Shown here piece after piece: positions 17,066 to 25,106 of a stretch of 37,865 bases of DNA (position 1 is the stretch's first letter; the number at the start of each line of letters is the position of its first letter). The position numbers and the translations under genes were made by a program. Origin of the DNA: Verrucomicrobiota bacterium (GTDB taxonomy: Bacteria; Verrucomicrobiota; Verrucomicrobiia; Palsa-1439). The stretch is from the NCBI GenBank assembly GCA_003152315.1, contig PLZV01000059.1, positions 1 to 37,865 of the forward strand, written 5' to 3'. The notes beneath the pieces are model-generated. The model searched no databases, was not told the origin of the DNA, and worked only from the letters and a program-made list of their open reading frames with translations.

Positions 17066-18832
17066 TTATTGCCACCACGGACGCTCGACCCGGTACACGT
17101 AGATTGAGTAACCAATAATCGCGACCGGTTCCCTCTCCAGCAGTCGCTGGTAAATGTTGCGCGAGCCTTCCGAAAAATAAACACCCCGCAGGTTGGTTGC
17201 ACTCACGGCGACGAAGCCGGGTAATTGTGGAGCCTTCACCAATGGCTCGTCAAAGAAAGCACCACCGGGAAGGTAGGTGCAATCGATTTTGTAATAGGTT
17301 GGATCGGCGGTGCCGAAGTAGCTCAGATTGATGTGTTGCACTTCGTGCTGGTCCATCCAGCTCTTCAGCCCCTTCAAATCCTGTCCCCAATCGAGGTTGG
17401 AATCGACGAGATATTTGTGTCCGTTCTGTGGGCCGCCGCCGAATTGGTTGAAGAATGCGAGATAGTGTGGGCAGACGAGCGCAAACTCCATGACGGCCAG
17501 GAGGTAGATGGCGCCCAGCAACACGCGAAAGGGCTTCCGCTGGCTGGCGTATAATTCCGCGATGGCATTGCCCGCCAGCAGCAACACGAACGGATGGATT
17601 GGCAGGATGTGCCGCACCCCAATATTCAGCTTCATCATCATCGCCGCTCCCAGAAATGCCGCCAGCGGGAAGAACACGTAGATGTTCTGGTCGAGGAAGC
17701 GTCGCCAGCGCAAGGCGCAGAGCACGACGCCCGTGAGAAAGAGCAGGATCACGGAGATGGGAGTTTTGATGAGAAATGCCAGCGGGAAGAAGTACCACCA
17801 ACCCTCGACGCTGTAATTGCCTGCGAGGAATCCACTGCGTTTCTGTGCTTTGACCTGCCCGAGCAGGAAGCCCTGGCTATACGCGTTCGGCAGCAACCGA
17901 TGTTGGTCGGCCCACCCGACAGCCTTCGTGAGCAGGGGAGCACGTTGAAGAATGACCGGGTCCTGCTGGAAATCCCAACGCCAGGTGGTGGATGCGGAAG
18001 GGAGATAGCGGAAGTTGTAGACGGCCCAAATCGCCAACCACGTCCCGGCGGCGAGCATGGCGACGATGGACAGCGCCGCCACCAGCTTTTCCAAACGACT
18101 GCGCACGTCCGATTGCCGGCCAAGGCTCATCGGCCAGGATTTTTTCTGGCAAACACGCACCACGAGCAGTGCCAGGACGATCGGCCCCAGTAAGAGCGCC
18201 GAGAACTTGCTAACCTGCGCCAGCACAAAGAACCCGGCGAGACCGCATAAGTTACCCAAGCTCAGAAGTCGCGCCGTTCGCCAGAGGAAATACATCGTGC
18301 CAAAAGTAAAACACGTCACACCGAAATCGGTTGTGACCAGCCGCGCATGCGCCAATAGATTCGGTTCAATGGTGTACAAACCCAGTGCTATCACAGCGGG
18401 CCAGAACCCGAGTAGTTCGCGCGCCCAACAGAAGAGCAACATGCCCAGCAACACACCCAGCAGCACGATCATGAATCGCGCCGCATACAAGAGGCGGTCC
18501 GCATCGTTCGCGACGTAGAGCACGTCGTGACAGAAGAAGAACTGACCTCCGGTCACCCACGAAAAGGGATCAGTTTGGTCGATCTTCCAGAGGTCCACTT
18601 TGATGTCGCCCATCGCGAGCAGCGGTAACGCGGCCCACATGCGGAGGAAGGGCGGATGCTCCGGATCGGTGCGATAGTCATGGAATCGGAGCGCGTTGTA
18701 CCCCGTGACCACGTGTTGCGGCTCATCCCAGGTTGCTGACTCGTGCCTGTAGCTGCTAACGGTCAACGTGATGAAAACGGTGGCGAAGACGAGCAAGGTG
18801 ATGGCGGAACGCCACCGTTCGGGAACGTTCAT
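17066..18832 (-). CDS. GT-C type membrane glycosyltransferase, paralogue 1
   Basis: A polytopic membrane protein of the PMT/ArnT-like GT-C superfamily, which transfers sugars from polyprenyl-phosphate donors on the outer face of the membrane. The 588-aa product has one N-terminal membrane helix, then the loop TWDEPQH (acidic pair D36/E37) and TDPEHPPFLRMWAALPLL, then about ten further helices. A C-terminal soluble part contains LVDSNLDWGQDLKGLK and YFGTADPTYY. The ATG at 18832 is chosen because it overlaps the upstream gene's stop (ATGA). It is a close paralogue of its neighbour. The acceptor is unknown. Confidence 0.82.
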   Translation of the reverse strand: MNVPERWRSAITLLVFATVFITLTVSSYRHESATWDEPQHVVTGYNALRFHDYRTDPEHPPFLRMWAALPLLAMGDIKVDLWKIDQTDPFSWVTGGQFFFCHDVLYVANDADRLLYAARFMIVLLGVLLGMLLFCWARELLGFWPAVIALGLYTIEPNLLAHARLVTTDFGVTCFTFGTMYFLWRTARLLSLGNLCGLAGFFVLAQVSKFSALLLGPIVLALLVVRVCQKKSWPMSLGRQSDVRSRLEKLVAALSIVAMLAAGTWLAIWAVYNFRYLPSASTTWRWDFQQDPVILQRAPLLTKAVGWADQHRLLPNAYSQGFLLGQVKAQKRSGFLAGNYSVEGWWYFFPLAFLIKTPISVILLFLTGVVLCALRWRRFLDQNIYVFFPLAAFLGAAMMMKLNIGVRHILPIHPFVLLLAGNAIAELYASQRKPFRVLLGAIYLLAVMEFALVCPHYLAFFNQFGGGPQNGHKYLVDSNLDWGQDLKGLKSWMDQHEVQHINLSYFGTADPTYYKIDCTYLPGGAFFDEPLVKAPQLPGFVAVSATNLRGVYFSEGSRNIYQRLLEREPVAIIGYSIYVYRVERPWWQ

Positions 18833-20577
18833 GGCAGCGAATTGTACCACCAATTGGTTTCGACCCAATAGACGTGAATCGAATAGCCGATGGTGGCGGT
18901 TGGCTCTCGCTCCAAGAGGGGCGCGTAGAATTCGCGCAACGATTCACCCTGCCGGACGCCATGTAGATTCTGTACGCTCACCGCAACATAACCGGGGAGG
19001 TGCGGCTCCGCTATCTGCGCCATCGAAAACGACGGTGAACCAAGCAACTGTGTGCCGCGAATCCCATAGTAGGCGGGATCAGCCGTGCCGAAGTAACTGA
19101 GGTTGATCTGTTCGACATGGTGCGCGTCCATCCAGCGTTTCAAGGGCTTGAGATCCTGGCCCCAATCGAGGTTCGAATCGAGCAACACCAGATGGCCGTT
19201 TCCGGGTCCACGGATGAGTTGGTTGAAGAACGCGAGGCAATGGGGGTAGACCAGGGCAAGTTCGACCGCCGCGAGCGCGATCGGCGCTACGAGCAAAAAG
19301 GGGCGCCACCGGACGCGCATTTCTTCCAGGGTAATTCCGCAGACCAACAGGACCAACGGATAGATGGGCAGGAGGTGGCGCAGACCGATGTTGAGGTGCG
19401 CCATTATCGCCAACCCAAGGTAGATCAGCATCGGCAGTATGATAAATGCGTCCTCACTCTTCCAGCGGGTACGCGTCTTCAAGCTGAGCACCAGACCACA
19501 AGTGAACAGGAAGAGCACCGTTAACGACGTCTTGATCAGGAATGCCACGGGAAAATAGTACCACCAGCCGGTGCGACTGAATTCGCCCGCCAGGTAAGCG
19601 GACCGGCGCTGGGCCTTGACCTGAGCGAGGATCAGACTGCGCGTATAGGTGTCTGGCAAAAGCCGATGTTCGTCGAACCAATTAGCGACGACCCAGGTGG
19701 TATGCACACGGTCGAGGAGTTGGGGGTTCTTCTGCAGGAGGGTGAGGTCAGCGCTGGGGGTTGTCGGGCCGTAGTGGAAGCCGTAAACCGCCCATACGGC
19801 GACGTACGAGGTGACCGCCAGCAGCAGAACGACAGCGGCCATCGTGAGCAACCTGGGTCGAAGCGAGCTGAGTTCGCCCCGACTGCCAAACTGGTAAAGC
19901 CACGCGCCTCCGCGCAGAAGGCGTACCAGCAACAGCAGCACGACAATCGGCCCGAGCACCAGCCCGGAGAATTTGGAAACTTGCGCGAGCGCGAAGAAGA
20001 CGGCCAGGCCCGCGGTGTTGCCGAAGGTCAACATACGCGTCAGACGCCAGAGGAAGTAGAGCGCGCCGAAGATGAAGCACGTCACGCCGAGGTCCGTCGT
20101 TACCAGACCGGAGTGCGCGAGAATATTCGGTTCGAGGCAGTACAGCGCCAGGACCGCGACCGCCGTCCAAAAGCTGAAGAGTTCTTTGGCCCAACTGAAA
20201 ACGAGTACGCCCAACACGATGCCCAGCAGGACGGTCATGAATCGGGCGCGATAGAGCAAGTGGTCGGCATCATTGAGCTCGTAAAGAAAGTGGTGACTGA
20301 AATCCCAACCCTGCCCCGTCGACCACGAGACGGTGTTGGTATCGAGCCGCACGTCTGCCATTGCCAAGAGCGGCAGCGCGGCCCAGAGGCGCAGGAATGG
20401 CGGATGTTCCGGGTCGAGACGGTAGTCGTGCAGGCGGAGCGCCGTGTAGCCGGCGGTCAAATGCTGCGGCTCGTCAATGGTCGCGGATTTCTGCGTGTAA
20501 CTGCCAACCGTCAGCGCGATGAAAACCACGGCGAACGCGCCGAGCACGAGCGTTGTCCGAATCCAGGGCCGATCCAT
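18829..20577 (-). CDS. GT-C type membrane glycosyltransferase, paralogue 2
   Basis: It has the same architecture as the adjacent downstream gene: an N-terminal helix, the loop TIDEPQH (D35/E36) with LDPEHPPFLRLWAALPLL, multiple membrane helices, and a C-terminal part with LLDSNLDWGQDLKPLK and YFGTADPAYY. In the 49-residue window around the first loop, 37 positions are identical to paralogue 1 by hand count. Length is 582 aa from ATG 20577, taken because it begins just before the first helix. TACAAT (minus strand, 20586-20591) ends 8 nt before it. The pair is translationally coupled, and they may act sequentially or as a heteromer on one glycan. Confidence 0.82.
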   Translation of the reverse strand: MDRPWIRTTLVLGAFAVVFIALTVGSYTQKSATIDEPQHLTAGYTALRLHDYRLDPEHPPFLRLWAALPLLAMADVRLDTNTVSWSTGQGWDFSHHFLYELNDADHLLYRARFMTVLLGIVLGVLVFSWAKELFSFWTAVAVLALYCLEPNILAHSGLVTTDLGVTCFIFGALYFLWRLTRMLTFGNTAGLAVFFALAQVSKFSGLVLGPIVVLLLLVRLLRGGAWLYQFGSRGELSSLRPRLLTMAAVVLLLAVTSYVAVWAVYGFHYGPTTPSADLTLLQKNPQLLDRVHTTWVVANWFDEHRLLPDTYTRSLILAQVKAQRRSAYLAGEFSRTGWWYYFPVAFLIKTSLTVLFLFTCGLVLSLKTRTRWKSEDAFIILPMLIYLGLAIMAHLNIGLRHLLPIYPLVLLVCGITLEEMRVRWRPFLLVAPIALAAVELALVYPHCLAFFNQLIRGPGNGHLVLLDSNLDWGQDLKPLKRWMDAHHVEQINLSYFGTADPAYYGIRGTQLLGSPSFSMAQIAEPHLPGYVAVSVQNLHGVRQGESLREFYAPLLEREPTATIGYSIHVYWVETNWWYNSLP

Positions 20578-20646
20578 TGCTGTGGATTGTACAGAGTGCC
20601 GGGAGTCCCGACCACAAAAACCTCGCGCAGTCAGCAAGCTCGGGAG

Positions 20647-22512
20647 CTACAGCCCGAGATTGGTGCCGAGAACGGGTTTGGAGTCCTTTTCGATGATGAT
20701 CTCTTTGACCGTCTTGCCCGCGGGAATCATCGGCAGCACGTGCTCGGTGAACGGGACGATGACATCGAGAACGTACGGCTCCTTCGACTCCAGCATCCGC
20801 TTCATCGCCGCGCGCAATTCGCTCTTCCGTGTCACGCGCTCGGCGGGCACGTTGAAGCCCTTGGCAATCGCGACGTAATCGGGATAAACCTTGTGCGGAT
20901 TTTGCGGGTCGCCGAGATACGTGTGGCCGCGGTTCGAATCATAAAAACGATCTTCCCACTGGACGACCATCCCGAGGTGCTGGTTGTTGAGAACCAGCGC
21001 CTTCGCCGCGATCCGCTCGATGTGCGCCGTCGCCAATTCCTGGATGTTCATCAGGAACGAGCCGTCGCCGTCGATATCCACGACCTCTTTGTCGGGGAAC
21101 GCGACCTTCGCGCCCATCGCCGCTGGATAACCGTAACCCATCGCGCCGAGGCCCGCCGAAGTCAGGAACGAGCGCGGATGCTTGAACTTATAATACTGCC
21201 CCGCCCACATCTGGTGCTGGCCGACGCCTGTCGTGAGAATCGCTTCGCCCTTTGTCAACTCGCTCAGCAACTCGACCACATACTGCGGCATGATGATTTC
21301 GTTAATGTCGCCCTTGAGGAATTCGCGGACGTATTGCGATTTCAAAACCTCGTCGGTGACCCGGTAGCGGAAGGGATACTGCTTCTTCCACTCGGCGATC
21401 TGCGCGTGCCACGCCTTGAACTGCTGCTTGCCTTTGACAACCCGGTTGAGTTGTTGGAGCGCGTACTTGATGTCGCTGACAATCGGCAAATGCGCGACCT
21501 TGTTCTTGTTGATCTCGCTCGGGTCGACGTCAATATGGACAATCGTCCCGTGCTTCGCAAATTCGCTGACCTTGCCGGTGACGCGGTCGTCAAAGCGGAC
21601 GCCGAGCGCGAGCAGCAAATCGGATTTGTCGACCGCGTAATTCGCGGTGACGGTGCCGTGCATGCCGAGCCAGCTCATCGAAAGCTCGTGGTCGGTTGGA
21701 ATCGCGCCGATGCCCATCAAGGTCGTGGCAATCGGGATGCCGGTCTTCTCAACGAACGCAATCAGTTCCTCACTCGCGTTGGATGAAATGATGCCGCCGC
21801 CCGCGTAGATGACGGGGCGCTCGCTCTTTTCGATGAGCCCCGCGATCTCGTTGACCGCGATGTCGCTGATGCGCTTGTCCGGGTTGTAGCCGCGCAGGTT
21901 GATCTTCTCCGGGTAGACGGGCTTGCACATGCTCTGCTGAACGTCCTTCGGTATATCGATCCAGACCGGACCGGGTCGCCCCGTGTTCGCGATATAAAAC
22001 GCCTCTTTGACGACGCGCGGGATGTCCTCGACGTTCATGACGAGGTAGCTGTGCTTGACGATCGGCAGCGCCAAACCAAACACATCCGTCTCCTGGAACG
22101 CGCCCTTGCCGATCATCGCCCGCGGGACCTGGCCCGTGATCAAAATGAGCGGAATCGAATCCATGTAGGCATCGGCAACGCCCGTGACGAGATTCGTCGC
22201 GCCGGGACCGCTGGTCGCGATGGCGACACCGCATTTGCCGCTCGCGCGCGCGTAACCGTCCGCGGCGAAAGCGCCACCCTGTTCATGCCGCGGCAAAATG
22301 GTGCGAATGATCTTCGAGCGGGTCAATGCCTGGTGCATTTCCATGCTCGCACCGCCCGGATAAGCAAACACCGCGTCCACACCCTCGCGTTCGAGACACT
22401 TGACGAGGATATCCGCACCGCGCATGGGCGCGTGCGATTCAGCGCCGAGTTCGACAACCGGCGCGGCGGTTTTCGCCCGGCTCTTGGCCGTGGCATTTGC
22501 GTGTTTATTCAT
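20647..22512 (-). CDS. ilvB: acetolactate synthase, large subunit
   Basis: A ThDP-dependent enzyme that makes 2-acetolactate or 2-aceto-2-hydroxybutyrate for Val, Leu and Ile synthesis. The 621-aa product has [24 protein letters not shown], the catalytic Glu E77 in [16 protein letters not shown], the FAD-region segments, and the ThDP motif [15 protein letters not shown] followed by [17 protein letters not shown] 30-residue low-complexity N-terminus precedes the domain. The regulatory subunit gene ilvN is not adjacent: downstream are the two glycosyltransferases. A candidate promoter is at 22562-22590, with a leader of about 43 nt. Confidence 0.96.
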   Translation of the reverse strand: MNKHANATAKSRAKTAAPVVELGAESHAPMRGADILVKCLEREGVDAVFAYPGGASMEMHQALTRSKIIRTILPRHEQGGAFAADGYARASGKCGVAIATSGPGATNLVTGVADAYMDSIPLILITGQVPRAMIGKGAFQETDVFGLALPIVKHSYLVMNVEDIPRVVKEAFYIANTGRPGPVWIDIPKDVQQSMCKPVYPEKINLRGYNPDKRISDIAVNEIAGLIEKSERPVIYAGGGIISSNASEELIAFVEKTGIPIATTLMGIGAIPTDHELSMSWLGMHGTVTANYAVDKSDLLLALGVRFDDRVTGKVSEFAKHGTIVHIDVDPSEINKNKVAHLPIVSDIKYALQQLNRVVKGKQQFKAWHAQIAEWKKQYPFRYRVTDEVLKSQYVREFLKGDINEIIMPQYVVELLSELTKGEAILTTGVGQHQMWAGQYYKFKHPRSFLTSAGLGAMGYGYPAAMGAKVAFPDKEVVDIDGDGSFLMNIQELATAHIERIAAKALVLNNQHLGMVVQWEDRFYDSNRGHTYLGDPQNPHKVYPDYVAIAKGFNVPAERVTRKSELRAAMKRMLESKEPYVLDVIVPFTEHVLPMIPAGKTVKEIIIEKDSKPVLGTNLGL

Positions 22513-22529
22513 CGGAAATCTCTATCCGT

Positions 22530-22590
22530 CTAGGAACCACTGGTACCCTAGCAGGGAGGGACTTATACCCCAAAACCCTCCCTCGGGCAA
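22530..22590 (-). promoter_or_regulatory. ilvB promoter and leader hairpin
   Basis: On the minus strand, TTGCCC (22585-22590), 17 nt, TATAAG (22562-22567) is a good sigma70-type match. The predicted transcript start is near 22555. The leader begins with an interrupted stem in which CTAGG pairs with CCTAG (22547-22551 with 22530-22534), with an inner ACC/GGT. No leader peptide rich in branched-chain residues is visible, so classical attenuation is not supported. Confidence 0.55.
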
Positions 22591-22756
22591 TCCAAATTGC
22601 GTCGTCTGTCTCGGAGGGCCACGCTCCGTCGTGGCCGCTCGGCTCTGAACGTGGGAGGGACGTTACCGTTGCGACCCCGCCTGCCATCCAAGGCAACACC
22701 AAATATGACCTCAATTCCGTCAAAAAATGACTCCACAAGCCTCCAAAACCCCACTC

Positions 22757-22788
22757 CGGTGGGTTCGTTTTCCAAAACGAACCCACCG
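22757..22788. repeat. 15-bp perfect inverted repeat of the GGGTTCG element
   Basis: CGGTGGGTTCGTTTT (22757-22771) and its exact reverse complement (22774-22788) are separated by CC. The arm core CGGTGGGTTCGTTT occurs again as a single copy at 22860-22873, and a shorter piece CGGTGGGTT occurs at 131-139. It is therefore a head-to-head pair of the dispersed repeat unit, similar in form to REP/BIME elements. It would form a strong hairpin in RNA. Confidence 0.75.
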
Positions 22789-22863
22789 ATTTTCCGCAAA
22801 CTTTTATCGTGTAACCCATTGTATCACTGATGGATAAATGCAGTTTTCCATCAAAAAAACGGT

Positions 22864-22932
22864 GGGTTCGTTTCGCAGAAACGTATATAGGCCCCGAGCT
22901 GCGCACAGCAGCGAGTCGCGCCGTAGCCTGGC
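22864..22932 (+). repeat. composite dispersed repeat, copy 2
   Basis: The 17-mer GGGTTCGTTTCGCAGAA (22864-22880) matches copy 1 exactly (98-114, opposite strand). GCCGTAGCCTGGC (22920-22932) follows it, a variant of GCCATAGCCTTGGC in copy 1 (56-69). Order and orientation are conserved, while the spacer differs in sequence and length. Confidence 0.7.
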
Positions 22933-23100
22933 GAAGGCGGACGTGCTCCGCTCTCTCATTGCAAATGCTCACACCGCGAATCATACCACTATCGGAATAC
23001 GATGTCCAGTGCTTTTGGCAAGAATCGCAGCGCCACATTCTGGATGGACTTCGCTTCTCGGGGCGTGTAAAAGAGCTTCGAATCAGGCCGAGCCGACGAC

Positions 23101-24549
23101 ATGAACGGCCAACCAACACAAGTCTCGCCAAATTGGAAGACGCACCCGCTCACGATCATTGTGTTCCTCCTTGTGGGCCTCATCGCGTTGTACTTCGTTT
23201 ACCGCCACACTCTGTCGCTCGGCGTTCAGGCAAGAATCGATTCAATCCATCACGCAGGATTTCCGGCGACGTGCGCCGAACTCGATAAGTGGTACCCGCA
23301 ACCACCCGCTGGCGAAAATGCCGCCGATGTTTTCCGGGAGGCGTTCGCGCATTATGCGATGTGGACGAACAAAGAAACGCAGTTCTCTGTTCCTGCCGAT
23401 GCCAAGGATACGAACAAATTCACTTCAGTTCCCAGGTCGAAGCGCGATCTGTTGCCCATTGTTGGCATGGCCAAGCTCCCGCCAAGAACGGAACCGTTGA
23501 CTCCCGAGATGCAAAAGCTGCTCGCCGAGTATCTTTCCGAAAACGCCGAGTCGTTGCGGCTCCTTCACCAAGCAGCCTCGATGAAACCCTGCCGCTATCC
23601 GGTCGACCTGACCAACGGCGTGAGTACGCTATTACCCCATTTGAGTTTGGTTCGCCAAGCCGCACGACTGCTCGAACTCGATTCGATTCAATACACGGAG
23701 AAACAGCAACCACAGATGGCAGTCGAATCCGTCGTTGCCTCGCTGGGTGTCTCGCGGTCGTTGAATCAAGAACCGACTATCATTTCCTATCTCGTTCACG
23801 TCGCCTGTCAGGGCATCACCTTGGACAGTCTTGAACGCATCCTCAACCGAACGTCTCCGACAGATGCGCAGTTCTTAAAGCTGGCCGCCGCGATTCAAGA
23901 ATCGGAGAATCAACAGGCGTTTACGCGGGCGCTTGCTGGGGAACGATGTATGCACGCGGATATCTTTCAGGGTCTGCGCAGGGGAAAGATTCCTGTCGAC
24001 GAGATCCCTTTCATGGGGAACGGAGAATCATTTTGGCCTCGATTCCTGATCGCGGGTTACAGATCGACGGGACTACTGCAGCTGGATGAAAGAGAGTACC
24101 TCGACCTCATGGAACGTTATGTGAAGGCAACGCAGCTTCTACCGCCCGAAAGCATAGCAGCCTTCAACGCCGTGAATGATAAGCTGGAACACCTGACCCG
24201 ATGGCGCGTCCTCTCCCGTTTGCTACTCCCTAGTCTCAGTGTGTTAGCGGGTAAAGCCGGCCGATGCGACGCAAAGATCCGTGACGCGCAAGCCGCTCTT
24301 GCTGTCGAACGCTATCGACTCGCCAACAGCAAGCTCCCAAGCCAGCTCAGCGATCTTGTCCCAACGTTTCTTCCGACCGTCCCCAGCGACCCGTTCGATG
24401 GAAAACCGCTCCGCTACAAGACGCTCGCGAAAGGCTATGTGGTCTATAGCGTAGGCGACGACCGCGAAGACAACGGCGGCACAGAGAAGGACAGCAAAGG
24501 ACTAAGCTACGTCCCCGGCACGGATATCACCTTTACCGTCGGACGATAG
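23101..24549 (+). CDS. membrane-anchored hypothetical protein
   Basis: Function is not recognised. The 482-aa product has a single hydrophobic helix at about residues 17-36 and then a long soluble region, probably periplasmic. The region after the helix contains ELDKWYPQPPAGENAADVFREAF. The C-terminal part reads ALAVERYRLANSKLPSQL then LPTVPSDPFDGKPLRY and GYVVYSVGDDREDNGG. That last module resembles the C-terminal portion of type II secretion pseudopilins and is frequent in Verrucomicrobiota and Planctomycetes proteins (known from memory). The ATG at 23101 lacks a clear Shine-Dalgarno. It is followed by a tautomerase gene 23 nt later, perhaps cotranscribed. Confidence 0.8.
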   Translation: MNGQPTQVSPNWKTHPLTIIVFLLVGLIALYFVYRHTLSLGVQARIDSIHHAGFPATCAELDKWYPQPPAGENAADVFREAFAHYAMWTNKETQFSVPADAKDTNKFTSVPRSKRDLLPIVGMAKLPPRTEPLTPEMQKLLAEYLSENAESLRLLHQAASMKPCRYPVDLTNGVSTLLPHLSLVRQAARLLELDSIQYTEKQQPQMAVESVVASLGVSRSLNQEPTIISYLVHVACQGITLDSLERILNRTSPTDAQFLKLAAAIQESENQQAFTRALAGERCMHADIFQGLRRGKIPVDEIPFMGNGESFWPRFLIAGYRSTGLLQLDEREYLDLMERYVKATQLLPPESIAAFNAVNDKLEHLTRWRVLSRLLLPSLSVLAGKAGRCDAKIRDAQAALAVERYRLANSKLPSQLSDLVPTFLPTVPSDPFDGKPLRYKTLAKGYVVYSVGDDREDNGGTEKDSKGLSYVPGTDITFTVGR

Positions 24550-24572
24550 GCATCATAGAAAAGGGAACAATT

Positions 24573-24917
24573 ATGCCATACTTGAAGATCACAACCAGCA
24601 AGTCCATCGACGCAGGACAGAAGCACAACCTGCTGAAGGCGGCGTCCAAGATGGTTGCCTCCGAACTCGGCAAGCCCGAGCAGTATGTGATGGTGTCCGT
24701 CGAATCCCCAGTCCAAATGCAGTTCGCGGGCACGGAGGAGTTGTGCGCCTTCCTTGAGTTGCGTGGCATCGAATTGCCGGAATCGAAGACCGGCCAATTG
24801 TCCAAACTCCTCTGCGGGTTGGTGGAATCCCAAACCGGAATCCGCAAGGACAGGGTTTACATCAACTTCGCCGACATCAAACCAAGCATGTGGGGTTGGA
24901 ACGGCGAAACCTTCTAG
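24573..24917 (+). CDS. MIF/phenylpyruvate tautomerase family protein
   Basis: A small trimeric tautomerase-fold protein related to macrophage migration inhibitory factor. The 114-aa product starts MPYLKITTS, leaving Pro at residue 1 after Met removal, which is the catalytic base in this family. It also has a YVMVSVE strand, the repeat-like QLSKLLCGLVESQTGI, and RVYINFADIKPSMWGWNGETF, the standard MIF C-terminal stretch. The physiological substrate is unknown. AAGGGA (24561-24566) gives a good ribosome binding site. The following 190 bp up to the next gene contain nothing recognisable. Confidence 0.9.
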   Translation: MPYLKITTSKSIDAGQKHNLLKAASKMVASELGKPEQYVMVSVESPVQMQFAGTEELCAFLELRGIELPESKTGQLSKLLCGLVESQTGIRKDRVYINFADIKPSMWGWNGETF

Positions 24918-25106
24918 CGTATACGGCTGACGGAGCGCATCTGGTTTTCCGTGGTGGGGCATTAATTGCGCAGTCCGGCCCATTTCACTTCTGCATCTCG
25001 TTCCGGCAGTTGGCCCTGCAATGAATACGTTTTCATCTAACTTTTACATCGCTTTTGGGGGCAAGGAAGCGTAGTATAACCTCAGGGATCAGGGAATCAG
25101 TTCACG

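Larger units (their letters stand above)
22513..23100. other. 588-bp intergenic region rich in dispersed repeats
   Basis: No gene is supported here. Apart from the ilvB promoter the region holds: an inverted repeat GGCCACG/CGTGGCC (22617-22623 with 22630-22636); a perfect 15-bp inverted repeat (22757-22788); and the second copy of the composite repeat (22864-22932). Open frames across it translate into Arg-rich or repeat-derived peptides and were rejected. The 3' end is the upstream region of the gene at 23101, with no recognisable Shine-Dalgarno. Confidence 0.65.

Noticed and set aside
20931-20940. GGTTCGAATC, resembling a tRNA T-loop
   Set aside because: It is inside ilvB, and no acceptor stem or anticodon arm can be built around it. 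Similar short matches in bamA and the glycosyltransferase genes fail the same test.
19666-21786. A 706-codon open frame on the + strand
   Set aside because: It is antisense to a glycosyltransferase gene and ilvB, both with clear family motifs. Its composition (Arg, Glu, Gln, His rich) is what the reverse complement of GC-rich coding sequence gives.
22830-23288. A 152-codon + strand frame before the gene at 23101
   Set aside because: It translates through the dispersed repeat and overlaps the better-supported 482-aa gene in another frame. No family motif is seen.
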